Of a stretch of 10,065 bases of DNA, positions 1 through 6,694 are shown in pieces. The stretch covers positions 1 through 10,065 of the forward strand of contig JBHWPB010000033.1 of assembly GCA_043424675.1 (NCBI GenBank), read 5' to 3'. Within the stretch, counting starts at the first letter, position 1. The number at the start of each line of letters is the position of its first letter. Under the pieces are notes generated by a model, which saw only the letters and a list, made by a program, of their open reading frames with translations, did not search any database and had not been told where the DNA came from. The position numbers and the translations under genes are program-made. Source of the stretch: JBHWPB01 sp043424675 (GTDB lineage: Bacteria > Bacillota > Bacilli > Lactobacillales > Carnobacteriaceae_A).

Positions 1-40
1 GAACCTCTTCGCTGTTCAGTGTAAAATGTACTTGGGTCAT
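1..40 (-). CDS. IS256-family transposase, N-terminal fragment (runs off the window)
   Basis: The start codon is at 40-38 on the minus strand and the reading frame is open to the window edge, giving MTQVHFTLNSEEV. This matches my memory of the start of IS256-type transposases (MTQVHFTL...). A strong ribosome binding site, AGGAGGAG, precedes the start with about 7 bases of spacing. IS256-family transposases are DDE enzymes of about 390 residues that move the element by a copy-out circular intermediate. Only 13 residues are visible, so catalytic residues and integrity cannot be judged. The adjoining inverted repeat ending at 141 supports the identification independently. Confidence 0.85.
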   Translation of the reverse strand, partial: MTQVHFTLNSEEV

Positions 41-141
41 GTAAGCTCCTCCTAGGTATGTTTTTGTGGTTAAAAACATTGTACCGTAAAGAGGACACTT
101 ACGTGACCTTTTATCTTTTACACAATTATATGGACTTTATC
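1..141 (-). mobile_element. IS256-family insertion sequence, 5' end (truncated by window edge)
   Basis: The minus strand from 141 inward begins GATAAAGTCCATATAATTG and continues TGTAAAAG. I recognise this as the terminal inverted repeat of IS256-type elements. It is followed about 100 bases further in by a ribosome binding site and the transposase start, the normal arrangement at the left end of IS256. A TACAAT hexamer, a possible transposase -10 box, lies between repeat and start. The other end is outside the window, so the target duplication (normally 8-9 bp, which would start at about 142) cannot be checked. Whether the element is intact is unknown. Confidence 0.88.
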
Positions 142-173
142 AACGTTTAGGAGCTTTTTTGAATGCATATCTT

Positions 174-202
174 TTGTCTTTTATAACAAAAACCCTCATA
201 AT
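174..202 (+). promoter_or_regulatory. Sigma-A promoter of the PNPOx-fold gene
   Basis: TTGTCT (174-179) and CATAAT (197-202) are separated by 17 bases. Transcription would start near 209. The promoter lies outside the IS256 end at 141, so the element does not supply it. Confidence 0.6.
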
Positions 203-205
203 AAA

Positions 206-221
206 CTTATCAAATGATAAG
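206..221 (+). promoter_or_regulatory. Perfect inverted repeat at the transcription start, possible operator
   Basis: CTTATCA-AA-TGATAAG is a perfect 7-base inverted repeat with a 2-base centre. It lies directly downstream of the -10 box and over the expected start of transcription, the usual position for a repressor operator. It is too short and AT-rich to be a terminator. No regulator is identifiable. Confidence 0.4.
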
Positions 222-239
222 TAAAAAAGGAGAGATATG

Positions 240-659
240 ATGGCAGATGTAAGAGACAAGGCACTAAAGGTGATTGAAAAGGATGAGGTTGGTGTATTAG
301 CAACCATTTCAGGTGACAAACCAGTCGCCCGTTACATGACTTTTTACAATGAAGGATTCATTCTCTACACCTTGACTGACAAACGTACAGATAAAGTTGA
401 AGATATCGAAGCGAATCCTCATGTGTTTATTTTACTGGGATATGAGGAAGGTTTATTGAATAAAAACTTTGTCGAGATCGAAGCAAAAGCCTCAGTTACA
501 GACAACCAAGATTTAATCGAACACTTGTGGAGTGCACCAATGAATGCTATTTTTGATGGTAAAGACGATCCGAACATTTTGGTCGTGAAATTAGAGCCAG
601 AAAAAGTAAGTCTGCGTGGAACGAAAAATGCGGAAGTAGAGTCTATAGATTTAGCTTAA
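240..659 (+). CDS. Pyridoxamine 5'-phosphate oxidase-fold protein, general stress protein 26-like
   Basis: The product has 139 residues and the small split-barrel flavin-binding fold of the PNPOx-like superfamily. The N-terminal helix (about residues 2-15) is followed by a strand with GVLATISGDKPVARYMTF, typical of the family. A second barrel strand (GFILYTLTDKRTDKV) and the conserved ANPHVFILLGY segment follow. Family members of this size bind FMN, FAD, F420 or haem, and in Bacillus include general-stress proteins such as YdaG. The substrate is unknown. I chose the second of two adjacent ATGs (237 and 240) because AAGGAG at 228-233 is then better spaced. The gene has its own promoter, operator-like repeat and terminator, so it is a one-gene unit. 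True pyridoxamine phosphate oxidase activity is unlikely at this length. Confidence 0.82.
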   Translation: MADVRDKALKVIEKDEVGVLATISGDKPVARYMTFYNEGFILYTLTDKRTDKVEDIEANPHVFILLGYEEGLLNKNFVEIEAKASVTDNQDLIEHLWSAPMNAIFDGKDDPNILVVKLEPEKVSLRGTKNAEVESIDLA

Positions 660-691
660 TCAAAACTTACTTAAAAAATTAGTTAGGTGAC

Positions 692-730
692 AACCTCCAG
701 AAACTAGATTCATTCTAGATTCTGGAGGTT
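692..730 (+). terminator. Intrinsic terminator after the PNPOx-fold gene
   Basis: Arms AACCTCCAGAA (692-702) and TTCTGGAGGTT (720-730) pair perfectly. After an A/A mismatch the stem continues with CTAGA/TCTAG. The tail ATTTCACTATTTTC is only moderately T-rich. It sits 33 bases after the stop codon. Confidence 0.75.
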
Positions 731-762
731 ATTTCACTATTTTCTCTACAAAGAGTCTTTTC

Positions 763-791
763 TTGAAAGAAAATATCTGAGGGTATATTAT
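763..791 (+). promoter_or_regulatory. Sigma-A promoter of the small heat-shock gene
   Basis: TTGAAA (763-768), a 17-base spacer and TATTAT (786-791). I saw no CIRCE element (HrcA) and no CtsR heptad repeat between here and the start codon, so the heat control common for hsp20 genes is not evident. A GGGTAT at 781-786 resembles a sigma-B -10 box, but no matching GTTT -35 box is present at the right distance. Confidence 0.6.
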
Positions 792-848
792 AGATATGTA
801 AGAGATGGTAGATGAAAGAAGCACTACAGGAAAGGAAGGATGTATACG

Positions 849-1277
849 ATGAGTATGTTTCCAACACGCAGAGGCCCTAGAGGATTCGGACGTGACTTTT
901 TCGATAGTGACAACAACTTTTTCGATAGTTTCTTTTCAGATGCGACCCCGATTAAGACAGACATCCGCGAAACGGAAGAGGCGTATATTCTCGATGCAGA
1001 ATTACCAGGATTTTCTAAAGACAATATTGATATCACCTATGAGAACAATGTGTTGACTATTTCTGCCAATGTGGAATCAGGAATGGAAGAAAGCGATGAA
1101 GAAAACGGCACGTATATCCGCCGTGAACGTTCCACACGTTCCTTCAGTCGTCAATTTATCGTCGAAAACATCAAGTCTGATGAAATCGATGCATCTTTTG
1201 AAGATGGCGTCTTAACTGTAGAACTGCCGAAATCAGAACCAAAACCTGAAGAAACAAAACGTATTGAAATCAATTAA
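849..1277 (+). CDS. Small heat-shock protein, Hsp20/alpha-crystallin family
   Basis: This ATP-independent holdase chaperone binds unfolding proteins in the cytoplasm. The product has 142 residues. A short Arg/Phe-rich N-terminal arm (MFPTRRGPRGFGRDFFD) is followed by an alpha-crystallin domain from about residue 36 to 128. That domain includes the conserved AELPGFSKDNIDITYENNVLTI region, the RSFSRQF strand and the signature FEDGVLTVELPK. The C-terminus carries an I-x-I motif (IEI) used for oligomer assembly. Of the in-frame ATGs at 840, 849 and 855, 849 is best placed relative to the AAGGA at 836-840; a start at 840 would overlap the ribosome binding site. The gene is a single unit with its own promoter and terminator. 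Length and motifs are normal for lactic acid bacterial Hsp20. Confidence 0.93.
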   Translation: MSMFPTRRGPRGFGRDFFDSDNNFFDSFFSDATPIKTDIRETEEAYILDAELPGFSKDNIDITYENNVLTISANVESGMEESDEENGTYIRRERSTRSFSRQFIVENIKSDEIDASFEDGVLTVELPKSEPKPEETKRIEIN

Positions 1278-1294
1278 GTTAAATTAAACCATTC

Positions 1295-1328
1295 AAAGTA
1301 TGGGTCCTGCGCAGGGCTCATACTTTTT
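1295..1328 (+). terminator. Intrinsic terminator after hsp20
   Basis: AAAGTATG (1295-1302) pairs with CATACTTT (1319-1326). The stem continues through GG/CT and TCCT/AGGG pairs (two G-T wobbles) to a GCGC tip, with T5 and ATTTG on the 3' side. It starts 17 bases after the stop codon. Confidence 0.85.
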
Positions 1329-1419
1329 ATTTGTCTTGTATAAAGCGTATCGTTTGAGAGTTCTGTCTTTTTTCTATAGAGTTTATTTGTAGTTGAGAAG
1401 AGAAAAAGGAGCGATAGAA

Positions 1420-2055
1420 ATGGCACTATTTGATAATATAGGTAATTTGATGAACACGTTGATGCAGCCTCAGGATCGCGAAGAAACCAAAAACCTCGCG
1501 AATCAAGCAGGGGTCGACACTAACGATTTTTCTAAAATTGCTTCTGTGGGTTTACCCTTAATTCTCCAAGGGATGAATCGAAATAACCAGAGTCAGGAAG
1601 GTTTAGAGTCCTTCAACCAAGCTTTAAACCACCATCAAGAGCGCAACAACTATGATTCCCTCAATCAGTTTTCTAAAAATGTTGACCAAGAAGAGGGCGA
1701 TAAAATTGTCGACCATGTCTTGAAAGGTGAAAAAGATGAAGTGAGTAATTCTTTAGCGGGTCGACTAGGCGTTAGCCCAGATGCTGTTAAAAAGACTTTG
1801 GCTGTCTTAGCACCTCTCGCTATCAAGTACTTAGCAGATCGCAAGAAACAGAAGAACTTAGATGCGCAAGGTGTACAGCAAGAAACCCAAACACTTACAC
1901 AGGAAGCAGCTAGACAAGCTTGCGATCTCGACAAGAGCCAATCCTCTGGTTCTGGCAGTTTGTTAGGTGATTTATTCAGCGGGCTGACGGACTCTTCAGA
2001 CAATCAAAAGAAAGACGGCGGCTTATTGGGTGGTCTTTCTGATCTTTTCAAATAA
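1420..2055 (+). CDS. DUF937 domain-containing protein of unknown function
   Basis: The product has 211 residues, is soluble, and has no signal peptide or membrane segment. I recognise the DUF937 family pattern. It opens MALFDNIGNLM and has a helical ASVGLPLILQGMNRN segment (about residues 42-56). A second unit, from about residue 105, reads LAGRLGVSPDAVKKTLAVLAPLAIKYLADRK. The last 45 residues are Gly/Ser/Asp-rich, and two similar tails (SLLGDLFSGL and GLLGGLSDLF) suggest an internal duplication. No function is established for the family. An in-frame TTG at 1393 would lengthen the protein by nine residues. I prefer the ATG at 1420 because AAAAGGAG ends 8 bases before it. Terminators on both sides suggest a one-gene unit, although no convincing promoter is visible in 1329-1400. 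Confidence 0.8.
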   Translation: MALFDNIGNLMNTLMQPQDREETKNLANQAGVDTNDFSKIASVGLPLILQGMNRNNQSQEGLESFNQALNHHQERNNYDSLNQFSKNVDQEEGDKIVDHVLKGEKDEVSNSLAGRLGVSPDAVKKTLAVLAPLAIKYLADRKKQKNLDAQGVQQETQTLTQEAARQACDLDKSQSSGSGSLLGDLFSGLTDSSDNQKKDGGLLGGLSDLFK

Positions 2056-2084
2056 ATCGCTTTAATTATCTACCATATCTGTAG

Positions 2085-2130
2085 AGATAAATAGCTAGGA
2101 AAAGAGCAATCTTCTCCTAGCTATTTATCT
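2085..2130. terminator. Bidirectional intrinsic terminator between convergent genes
   Basis: AGATAAATAGCTAGGA (2085-2100) and TCCTAGCTATTTATCT (2115-2130) are perfect 16-base complements. After one mismatch, AAGA/TCTT closes over a GCAA tetraloop. It lies between the ends of the DUF937 gene (2055) and the minus-strand DUF72 gene (2168) and could serve both. The T-tracts are weak on both sides. Confidence 0.8.
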
Positions 2131-2167
2131 TGTATTTGTGATCAAACTGGGCTGCTGCGGCCAATGT

Positions 2168-3010
2168 CTAAAAGAGGCCCAATTGTTTCGGTCCCAATCC
2201 CTCATAATCGATGCCTAACATTTTTTGCAAAGCTTTGGCATTGGGCGCCGCGTGTCCGCCAGAGTTATTATTGAAAATCACGGAGACTTCTTTGACTTCC
2301 TTCTCTAAAGCTAAAGCGGCCTCTTTTATTTCTTCCAGTTCCCTTTCATTATAGTCATACAAGGTTCTTACCTTGCGCCAGTTTTGTGTCTTGTCCGCTC
2401 CTAACCATCCTTCATAATTTCTTCCGTGCAGTCGGATAAAACTTTTCTCAGGGTTGGTGGCCACGGGAAGAAAAGGGACGGAATTGCTCGGGGTCTGAGG
2501 CTGATCGACGACAACATGAATGAAGTTCAATTGTTTAAGGAGAGTGAACGTCTCCTCTTTATATTCGTCGCTAAACCAGCTGGGATGACGGAACTCTACA
2601 GCAATCGGCCAGTCCCCCATCGTCTGGCGCACTAATTTCAAATAGGCTCTATTTTCACTTTTGTAGATAAAGTAGGGCGGAAATTGAAAGAGAAACATTT
2701 TGACTTTGCCGCTTTCCACCATAGGGGAAAATCTGCTTTTATAAATTTCAAATAACTCCCCCAATGGCCGAGTCTCCTGACTTCTTCTTTTATGCTGGGT
2801 GAGAGGGCCATAGGCTTTCGGGATGAATTCAAAAACTTCAGGTGTCTCTTCTATCCACTTAGTAATATTTTTTTCTGGCGGAATCGCGTAAAAGCTCGTA
2901 TCCATCTCGACTACTGGAAAGTGACTCGCGTAATCGATTAATTTCCTTTTCGGGTCCGGTGTAATCGAGTCATGATCCGTCCAACCGGTCAATCCAATCT
3001 CAATCATCAT
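2168..3010 (-). CDS. DUF72 (YecE/YunF-type) TIM-barrel-like protein
   Basis: The product has 280 residues, near the usual length for the family. The DUF72 hallmarks appear in order: an N-terminal GLTGW strand, FPVVEMDTSFYAIP (about 31-44), FQFPPYF (108-114), the signature EFRHPSW (139-145), RLHGRN (193-198), and FNNN...GHAAPNA (246-258). These polar motifs line the presumed active-site mouth of a TIM-barrel-like fold resembling sugar-phosphate isomerases and endonuclease IV. The reaction is not established. ATG codons at 3010 and 3007 are adjacent and an AGAGGG site lies 3-6 bases upstream, so the true start could be either. The gene has its own promoter and is transcribed divergently from the methionine operon. 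Confidence 0.88.
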   Translation of the reverse strand: MMIEIGLTGWTDHDSITPDPKRKLIDYASHFPVVEMDTSFYAIPPEKNITKWIEETPEVFEFIPKAYGPLTQHKRRSQETRPLGELFEIYKSRFSPMVESGKVKMFLFQFPPYFIYKSENRAYLKLVRQTMGDWPIAVEFRHPSWFSDEYKEETFTLLKQLNFIHVVVDQPQTPSNSVPFLPVATNPEKSFIRLHGRNYEGWLGADKTQNWRKVRTLYDYNERELEEIKEAALALEKEVKEVSVIFNNNSGGHAAPNAKALQKMLGIDYEGLGPKQLGLF

Positions 3011-3040
3011 TATCCCTCTTTTACTATATTTGTTTCTTTC

Positions 3041-3069
3041 ATCATACTTTTTTCACGCTTTTTCTGCAA
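3041..3069 (-). promoter_or_regulatory. Sigma-A promoter of the DUF72 gene
   Basis: On the minus strand, TTGCAG (3069-3064) and TATGAT (3046-3041) are 17 bases apart. They lie about 30 bases upstream of the start codon. Confidence 0.65.
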
Positions 3070-3070
3070 A

Positions 3071-3082
3071 TAAACATGTTTA
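3071..3082. promoter_or_regulatory. 12-base perfect palindrome between divergent promoters
   Basis: TAAACATGTTTA is a perfect palindrome directly upstream of the DUF72 -35 box. It lies about 57 bases before the -35 box of the methionine operon. It could be an operator. No regulator is recognised, and at this length in AT-rich DNA it could be chance. Confidence 0.25.
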
Positions 3083-3138
3083 ACAAGCGTATGAACCATT
3101 ATTTTTTCATATTGATGAACTAAAAATTAAAAATATTC

Positions 3139-3168
3139 TTGACATCGTTTCAAAGTAAGTGCTATGAT
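3139..3168 (+). promoter_or_regulatory. Sigma-A promoter of the methionine T-box operon
   Basis: A perfect TTGACA (3139-3144), an 18-base spacer and TATGAT (3163-3168). Transcription would start near 3175, about 20 bases before the T-box Stem I. Confidence 0.8.
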
Positions 3169-3174
3169 GCTAAA

Positions 3175-3485
3175 CAATAAGAAAACACGTTGATAAGAAA
3201 AGTATAAATGAGATGAACTTTAGCCAGAGACCCTCGTTCGGTGAAAAGAGGGAAGGGAAGCTCGTTTGGAAAATGGTCTTGGAGTGGATTTGTTGAACGC
3301 TTGGCGTAAGACAAATATGGAAGCGCCCATTAAAGCGCTAGAGTTTTCAAAGTATTATTTGCTTTGAGTACTTGGTGAGGTGTTATTTGTGAAAGTAACA
3401 TGATAAAAGGTGGTACCACGGAGAAAGTCTCGTCCTTAGCATATGATCATTATGATTGTGTGTTGAGGACGGGATTTTTATTTTT
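3175..3485 (+). promoter_or_regulatory. T-box riboswitch leader, predicted methionine-specific (ATG specifier)
   Basis: The leader binds tRNA and reads through its terminator when the tRNA is uncharged. The T-box AAGGTGGTACCACG lies at 3407-3420. Stem I begins with AAGA (3195-3198) pairing TCTT (3277-3280). Above it lies the AGTA S-turn strand (3201-3204), then AAATGAG (3206-3212) pairing CTCGTTT (3261-3267). AGAGA is at 3226-3230, and a distal hairpin CCCTC/GAGGG encloses GGTGAAAA. The nine-base specifier strand GGAAAATGG (3268-3276) aligns with CGAAAGGCA of the glyQS T-box, which I recall from memory. This puts ATG (Met, 3273-3275) at the specifier position, followed by a purine. Helices corresponding to Stems II and III follow (TTTGT/ACAAA; AGCGC/GCGCT). 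The downstream MetQ-type gene supports the Met assignment. Confidence 0.93.
3428..3485 (+). terminator. T-box terminator hairpin
   Basis: The 21-base arms 3428-3448 and 3454-3474 (TCTCGTCC... with ...GGACGGGA) pair along their whole length with several G-T wobbles around an ATTAT loop. TTTTTATTTTT (3475-3485) follows. The 5' arm overlaps the antiterminator made by the T-box sequence, as expected for the switch. Confidence 0.93.
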
Positions 3486-3508
3486 AAATTAAAGAGGAGA
3501 TGAATAAA

Positions 3509-4597
3509 ATGACGAATATAACAGTAAGGCCGGGTCCTCAAGAATATGAAAGTCGCGTAGGGGTTCTCGAAACATTACCTGAACGTTTGCAACAGAGAAA
3601 AGTCACAAAAGTTTTACTTGTTCATGGAGAGAAATCGTGGGAAAAAGCGCGGCCTTTTTTAGAGTCTCTATTTGACAGCTCTATCGAAGTTGTTTTAGAA
3701 CCATTTACAGGAGAAGCGACTTATGAAGAGATTGCCCGCATCGCTCAAAAAATAGAAGTAGAAGAAGTAGAAGGCATCATTGGTGTCGGCGGTGGAAAAC
3801 TTATTGACACAGTAAAATACGCTGGAGTGAAGGTGCCGAATACAACCGTCACAATCATCCCAACTTTACCGAGTAATTGTGCACCCTGGGCACCGCTCAG
3901 TGTGATTTATACAGAGGAAGGTGAGTTGATCACTTTTGATACCTTTCACAAACAGAGTGACCTCTTACTCGTCGATCCTGAACTTCTGATCGACTCACCT
4001 GTCGAGTATTTTATTGCGGGAATTGGAGATACCATCGCCAAATGGTATGAATCTGATCTTATCTTGTCTCGGGAAGAAAATAAAAACAGCGCTTTTCTTC
4101 AGGTGTCACGCGCTGTCGCAAGTATTTGTCGAGAAATTATTTTGACCCATGGCTTACAAGCTGTAGAAGATATGAGGCAGGGAGAAGTGACGGAATCTTT
4201 TGTCCAGGTTGCAGAAACTGTTATAGGCGTAGCAGGGCTTGTCGGAGGATTCGGTGACGAATATGCACGTTCGACTCTCGCTCATGCTGTTCACAATGCC
4301 CTCACTAATTTTCCAGCGACCCATGAGTTGTTGCACGGGGAAAAAGTGGCCTATGGTATCTTAGTTCAACTAGTATACGAAAATAAAAGAAGTGAACTAG
4401 AAATATTAAACAACTTTTATGCAGAATTAGAACTCCCACAAAATTTGAGCGCCGTTAATTTATCTAGTGAGGCAGATAGTGAAAGGTTGGCAGAATTAAC
4501 CGTTCAGGACGAGACGCTCCTGCAATCCCCATACGGTCCAGTAGCAAAAACAGAAATAAAAGAAGCCATATTACAACTTGAAGGAGCAAAGAGATGA
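3509..4597 (+). CDS. Iron-containing alcohol dehydrogenase/glycerol dehydrogenase-family oxidoreductase, HcxA (YbdH)-like
   Basis: The product has 362 residues and belongs to the metal-dependent, NAD(P)-linked dehydrogenases of the glycerol dehydrogenase branch. The nucleotide-binding motif GVGGGKLID is at 92-100. The predicted divalent-metal ligands are Asp174 (GIGDT), His259 (AHAVHNAL) and His276 (LHGEKVAYG). The frame also has an ATG at 3500, but that abuts the GAGGAG ribosome binding site. The ATG at 3509 has 9-base spacing and is preferred. It is the first gene after the methionine T-box and overlaps the aminotransferase by ATGA. E. coli HcxA, a 2-oxo/2-hydroxy-acid dehydrogenase of this family, is likewise beside an aminotransferase gene (ybdL). 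I infer that it interconverts 2-hydroxy-4-methylthiobutanoate and 2-oxo-4-methylthiobutanoate. Glycerol dehydrogenase is the likely automatic label but fits the context poorly. Confidence 0.85.
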   Translation: MTNITVRPGPQEYESRVGVLETLPERLQQRKVTKVLLVHGEKSWEKARPFLESLFDSSIEVVLEPFTGEATYEEIARIAQKIEVEEVEGIIGVGGGKLIDTVKYAGVKVPNTTVTIIPTLPSNCAPWAPLSVIYTEEGELITFDTFHKQSDLLLVDPELLIDSPVEYFIAGIGDTIAKWYESDLILSREENKNSAFLQVSRAVASICREIILTHGLQAVEDMRQGEVTESFVQVAETVIGVAGLVGGFGDEYARSTLAHAVHNALTNFPATHELLHGEKVAYGILVQLVYENKRSELEILNNFYAELELPQNLSAVNLSSEADSERLAELTVQDETLLQSPYGPVAKTEIKEAILQLEGAKR

Positions 4598-5766
4598 CAA
4601 TATTCGAACCATCTGACAGTTTAAAGAGATTACCTGAACAGTACTTCACCGGTTTGCGTAAAGAAGCGAATGCAATTTTAGAAGCTCAGCCAGACGCTCT
4701 CGATCTCGCTGTCGGGACGCCAGACTTACCGCCACCAGAGTCACTTATCAATAATCTAAAAGAAGCGGCTGACAATACAACTTATGATAAATATGGGCCT
4801 TATCGCGGTGAAGACTTCTTGAAAGAAGCCATCGCTCATTACTACAAACGAGAATTCGGCGTTGACGTTGACCCCAAGACAGAAGTGGCTGTCTTTCACG
4901 GGTCTAAAGAAGCCATCACCAAAGTGAGCCAGGCCCTCGTCAACCCTGGGGACGGAATATTGATGCCGAACCCCGCTTATCCGGACTACCTCTCAGGAGC
5001 AGCTCTAGCTGACGGGGAGGTTATCGAAATGGACTTATTGATCGAAAACAATTTCTTTCCGGATTATTCAAAGATAGAGAAAAATGATCGAAAGCAAGCA
5101 AAAATGATGTACTTAAATTATCCTAACAATCCGACCGCTGCAGTAGCGACACCTGAGTTCTTTGAAGAAACAGTAGAATTTGCTTCTGACAATGAAATTT
5201 GTGTCGTTCACGATTTTGCTTACGGTCCTTTTGTCTATGACGATGAAAAACCACTGAGTTTCTTACAAACTCCGCATGCAAAAGAAGTGGGAGTGGAGTT
5301 ATTCAGTTTGTCTAAAGTTTACAATATTTCTGGCTGGCGGGTCGGTTTTGCAGTGGGGAATGCTTCAGTGATCGAATATCTGAATACCTTACAAGACCAT
5401 ACCACGGTTGGAATGTATGGAGCGATCCAAGAAGCGACCGCAAAACTTCTAAACAGTGAACAGTCCTTTACAGAACACTTGCGTCAAGTTTACGAACGTC
5501 GCCGTGATGCTTTCATAGAAGAAATCGAAAAAGAAAATCTCTCTGTTAACCGTCCTCAGAGTACGATTTACTTCTGGCTGCAAGCGCCAGCAGGGATGTC
5601 ATCCAGAGAGTTCTTCGAGCGGCTGTATAAAGAAGCAAACGTTATTGTAGCACCAGGTGATGGTTTCGGTGAAGCAGGCGATGGTTTTGTACGCATCGGT
5701 TTAGTAAAGCCAGAAGCAGAAATACGTGAAGGTGCCCGCCGTATTGCTCAATTTTTGAAAAAATAG
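4594..5766 (+). CDS. PLP-dependent class I/II aminotransferase, probably methionine/2-oxo-4-methylthiobutanoate-specific
   Basis: The product is a 390-residue fold-type I enzyme. Visible family residues include YDKYGPYRG near residues 64-72 and NYPNNPT (175-181), which holds the Asn that contacts the PLP ring oxygen. Asp207 in VVHDFAYG pairs with the pyridine nitrogen. The Schiff-base Lys241 lies in SLSKVYNISGWRVGF, and Arg367 (FVRIGL) should bind the substrate carboxylate. The start overlaps the previous stop by four bases, with AAGGAG 9 bases upstream, indicating translational coupling. The sequence type resembles the MtnE/DapL/YbdL-like branch. Under a Met-specific T-box, beside a hydroxyacid-type dehydrogenase and a MetQ lipoprotein, the simplest role is amination of 2-oxo-4-methylthiobutanoate to methionine. 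Substrate specificity is inference; aromatic or branched-chain activity is possible. Confidence 0.85.
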   Translation: MTIFEPSDSLKRLPEQYFTGLRKEANAILEAQPDALDLAVGTPDLPPPESLINNLKEAADNTTYDKYGPYRGEDFLKEAIAHYYKREFGVDVDPKTEVAVFHGSKEAITKVSQALVNPGDGILMPNPAYPDYLSGAALADGEVIEMDLLIENNFFPDYSKIEKNDRKQAKMMYLNYPNNPTAAVATPEFFEETVEFASDNEICVVHDFAYGPFVYDDEKPLSFLQTPHAKEVGVELFSLSKVYNISGWRVGFAVGNASVIEYLNTLQDHTTVGMYGAIQEATAKLLNSEQSFTEHLRQVYERRRDAFIEEIEKENLSVNRPQSTIYFWLQAPAGMSSREFFERLYKEANVIVAPGDGFGEAGDGFVRIGLVKPEAEIREGARRIAQFLKK

Positions 5767-5791
5767 AAATACACTTAAGGAGAAGATTGCG

Positions 5792-6634
5792 ATGAAAAAA
5801 ATCAAAGACTTATTATCTCTTATAGCTCTGGTAGCATTAAGTCTTATTCTTGTTGCTTGTGGATCGAGCGATGCTTCTTCAAAAGCAGAGGAAGCACAAG
5901 GCTTGATGGAGGACGGCGTGTTGACGGTCGGTGTGACAGCAGGTCCTCACGAAGATATTTTTAATCTGATACAAGAAAAAGCTGTCGAGGACGATTTTGA
6001 AATTGAAATAGTTGTCTTTAATGATTTCGTCAAGCCGAATACCGCCCTCGCTGATGGCAGTTTAGACATCAATTCGATGCAGACAGAACCTTATTTAGAG
6101 ACGGTCATTGCAGATAATGGATATAACTTTGAAAAGATTCTTCCGAACATCACGATTCCGATGGGGATTTATTCAGAAAAATATAACTCTGCCGATGAAT
6201 TCCAAGAAGAGGACGTCGTCTTGATACCCAATACCCCCTCACAAGAAGGACGTGCCCTGCTCGTCTTAGAAAGAGCAGGACTGATTACACTGCCTGAAGG
6301 TTTGGGCATTGACGCAACCATCGAAGATATCGAAGAAAATCCATTAAACTTGGAGTTCACGACGGGCGATCCGGCACAGTTCATTCCGCAATTACAAGAC
6401 GTCGCTGCTGCAGGAATCAATTCTAATTATGTCCTCGATGCGGGCCTGGATCCTCGTGAATTCGCTGTGGAACTAGAGGATCCAGAAGACCAAACCTGGG
6501 TAAACTGGGTAGTGGCACGCAGTGAAAATGTTAATGATCCGGCTCTAGACCAGTTGAAAGAATACTATCATTCTGACGAAGTCAAAACCTTTATCGAAGA
6601 AACTTACAAAGGAGCGGCGGTTCCCGCTTGGTAA
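5792..6634 (+). CDS. metQ: MetQ/NlpA-family methionine-binding lipoprotein
   Basis: The 280-residue precursor has a Lys-rich start and a hydrophobic signal ending in the lipobox LVAC, with Cys23 as the lipidated residue. A Ser/Glu-rich linker and an NlpA/MetQ binding domain follow, starting near DGVLTVGVTAGPHEDIF. Typical MetQ features are FNDFVKPNTALADGSLDINSMQTEPYLE (about residues 76-103), IPMGIYSEKY, and the C-terminal GAAVPAW. It would deliver methionine or close analogues to a MetNP-type ABC transporter at the outer face of the membrane. AAGGAG at 5777-5782 gives 9-base spacing. It is the last gene of the T-box operon, 25 bases after the aminotransferase, and the strong terminator follows. 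No metN or metP gene is adjacent, so it depends on components encoded elsewhere or serves as an extra binding protein. Confidence 0.9.
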   Translation: MKKIKDLLSLIALVALSLILVACGSSDASSKAEEAQGLMEDGVLTVGVTAGPHEDIFNLIQEKAVEDDFEIEIVVFNDFVKPNTALADGSLDINSMQTEPYLETVIADNGYNFEKILPNITIPMGIYSEKYNSADEFQEEDVVLIPNTPSQEGRALLVLERAGLITLPEGLGIDATIEDIEENPLNLEFTTGDPAQFIPQLQDVAAAGINSNYVLDAGLDPREFAVELEDPEDQTWVNWVVARSENVNDPALDQLKEYYHSDEVKTFIEETYKGAAVPAW

Positions 6635-6651
6635 ATTATAATCATACAAAC

Positions 6652-6690
6652 AAAAAAAGCATGCGCTCAGTAAAAAGAGCGTATGCTTTT
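6652..6690. terminator. Bidirectional intrinsic terminator between the Met operon and the DUF4153 gene
   Basis: AAAAGCATGCGCTC (6655-6668) pairs with GAGCGTATGCTTTT (6677-6690) with one wobble and an 8-base loop. Read on the minus strand, the hairpin is followed by a run of seven T (6658-6652, overlapping the stem base), so it is strongest for the DUF4153 gene ending at 6695. On the plus strand it is followed by CTGTTTACTT and also closes the Met operon. Confidence 0.92.
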
Positions 6691-6694
6691 CTGT

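Noticed and set aside
781..786. GGGTAT as a sigma-B -10 box for hsp20.
   Set aside because: No GTTT-like -35 box at 13-15 bases, and a good sigma-A promoter overlaps the site.
1354..1382. Promoter for the DUF937 gene (TTGAGA at 1354-1359 with TAGAGT or TATAGA downstream).
   Set aside because: The -10 candidates are either poor matches or wrongly spaced (17 and 15 bases), so I left it out of the features.
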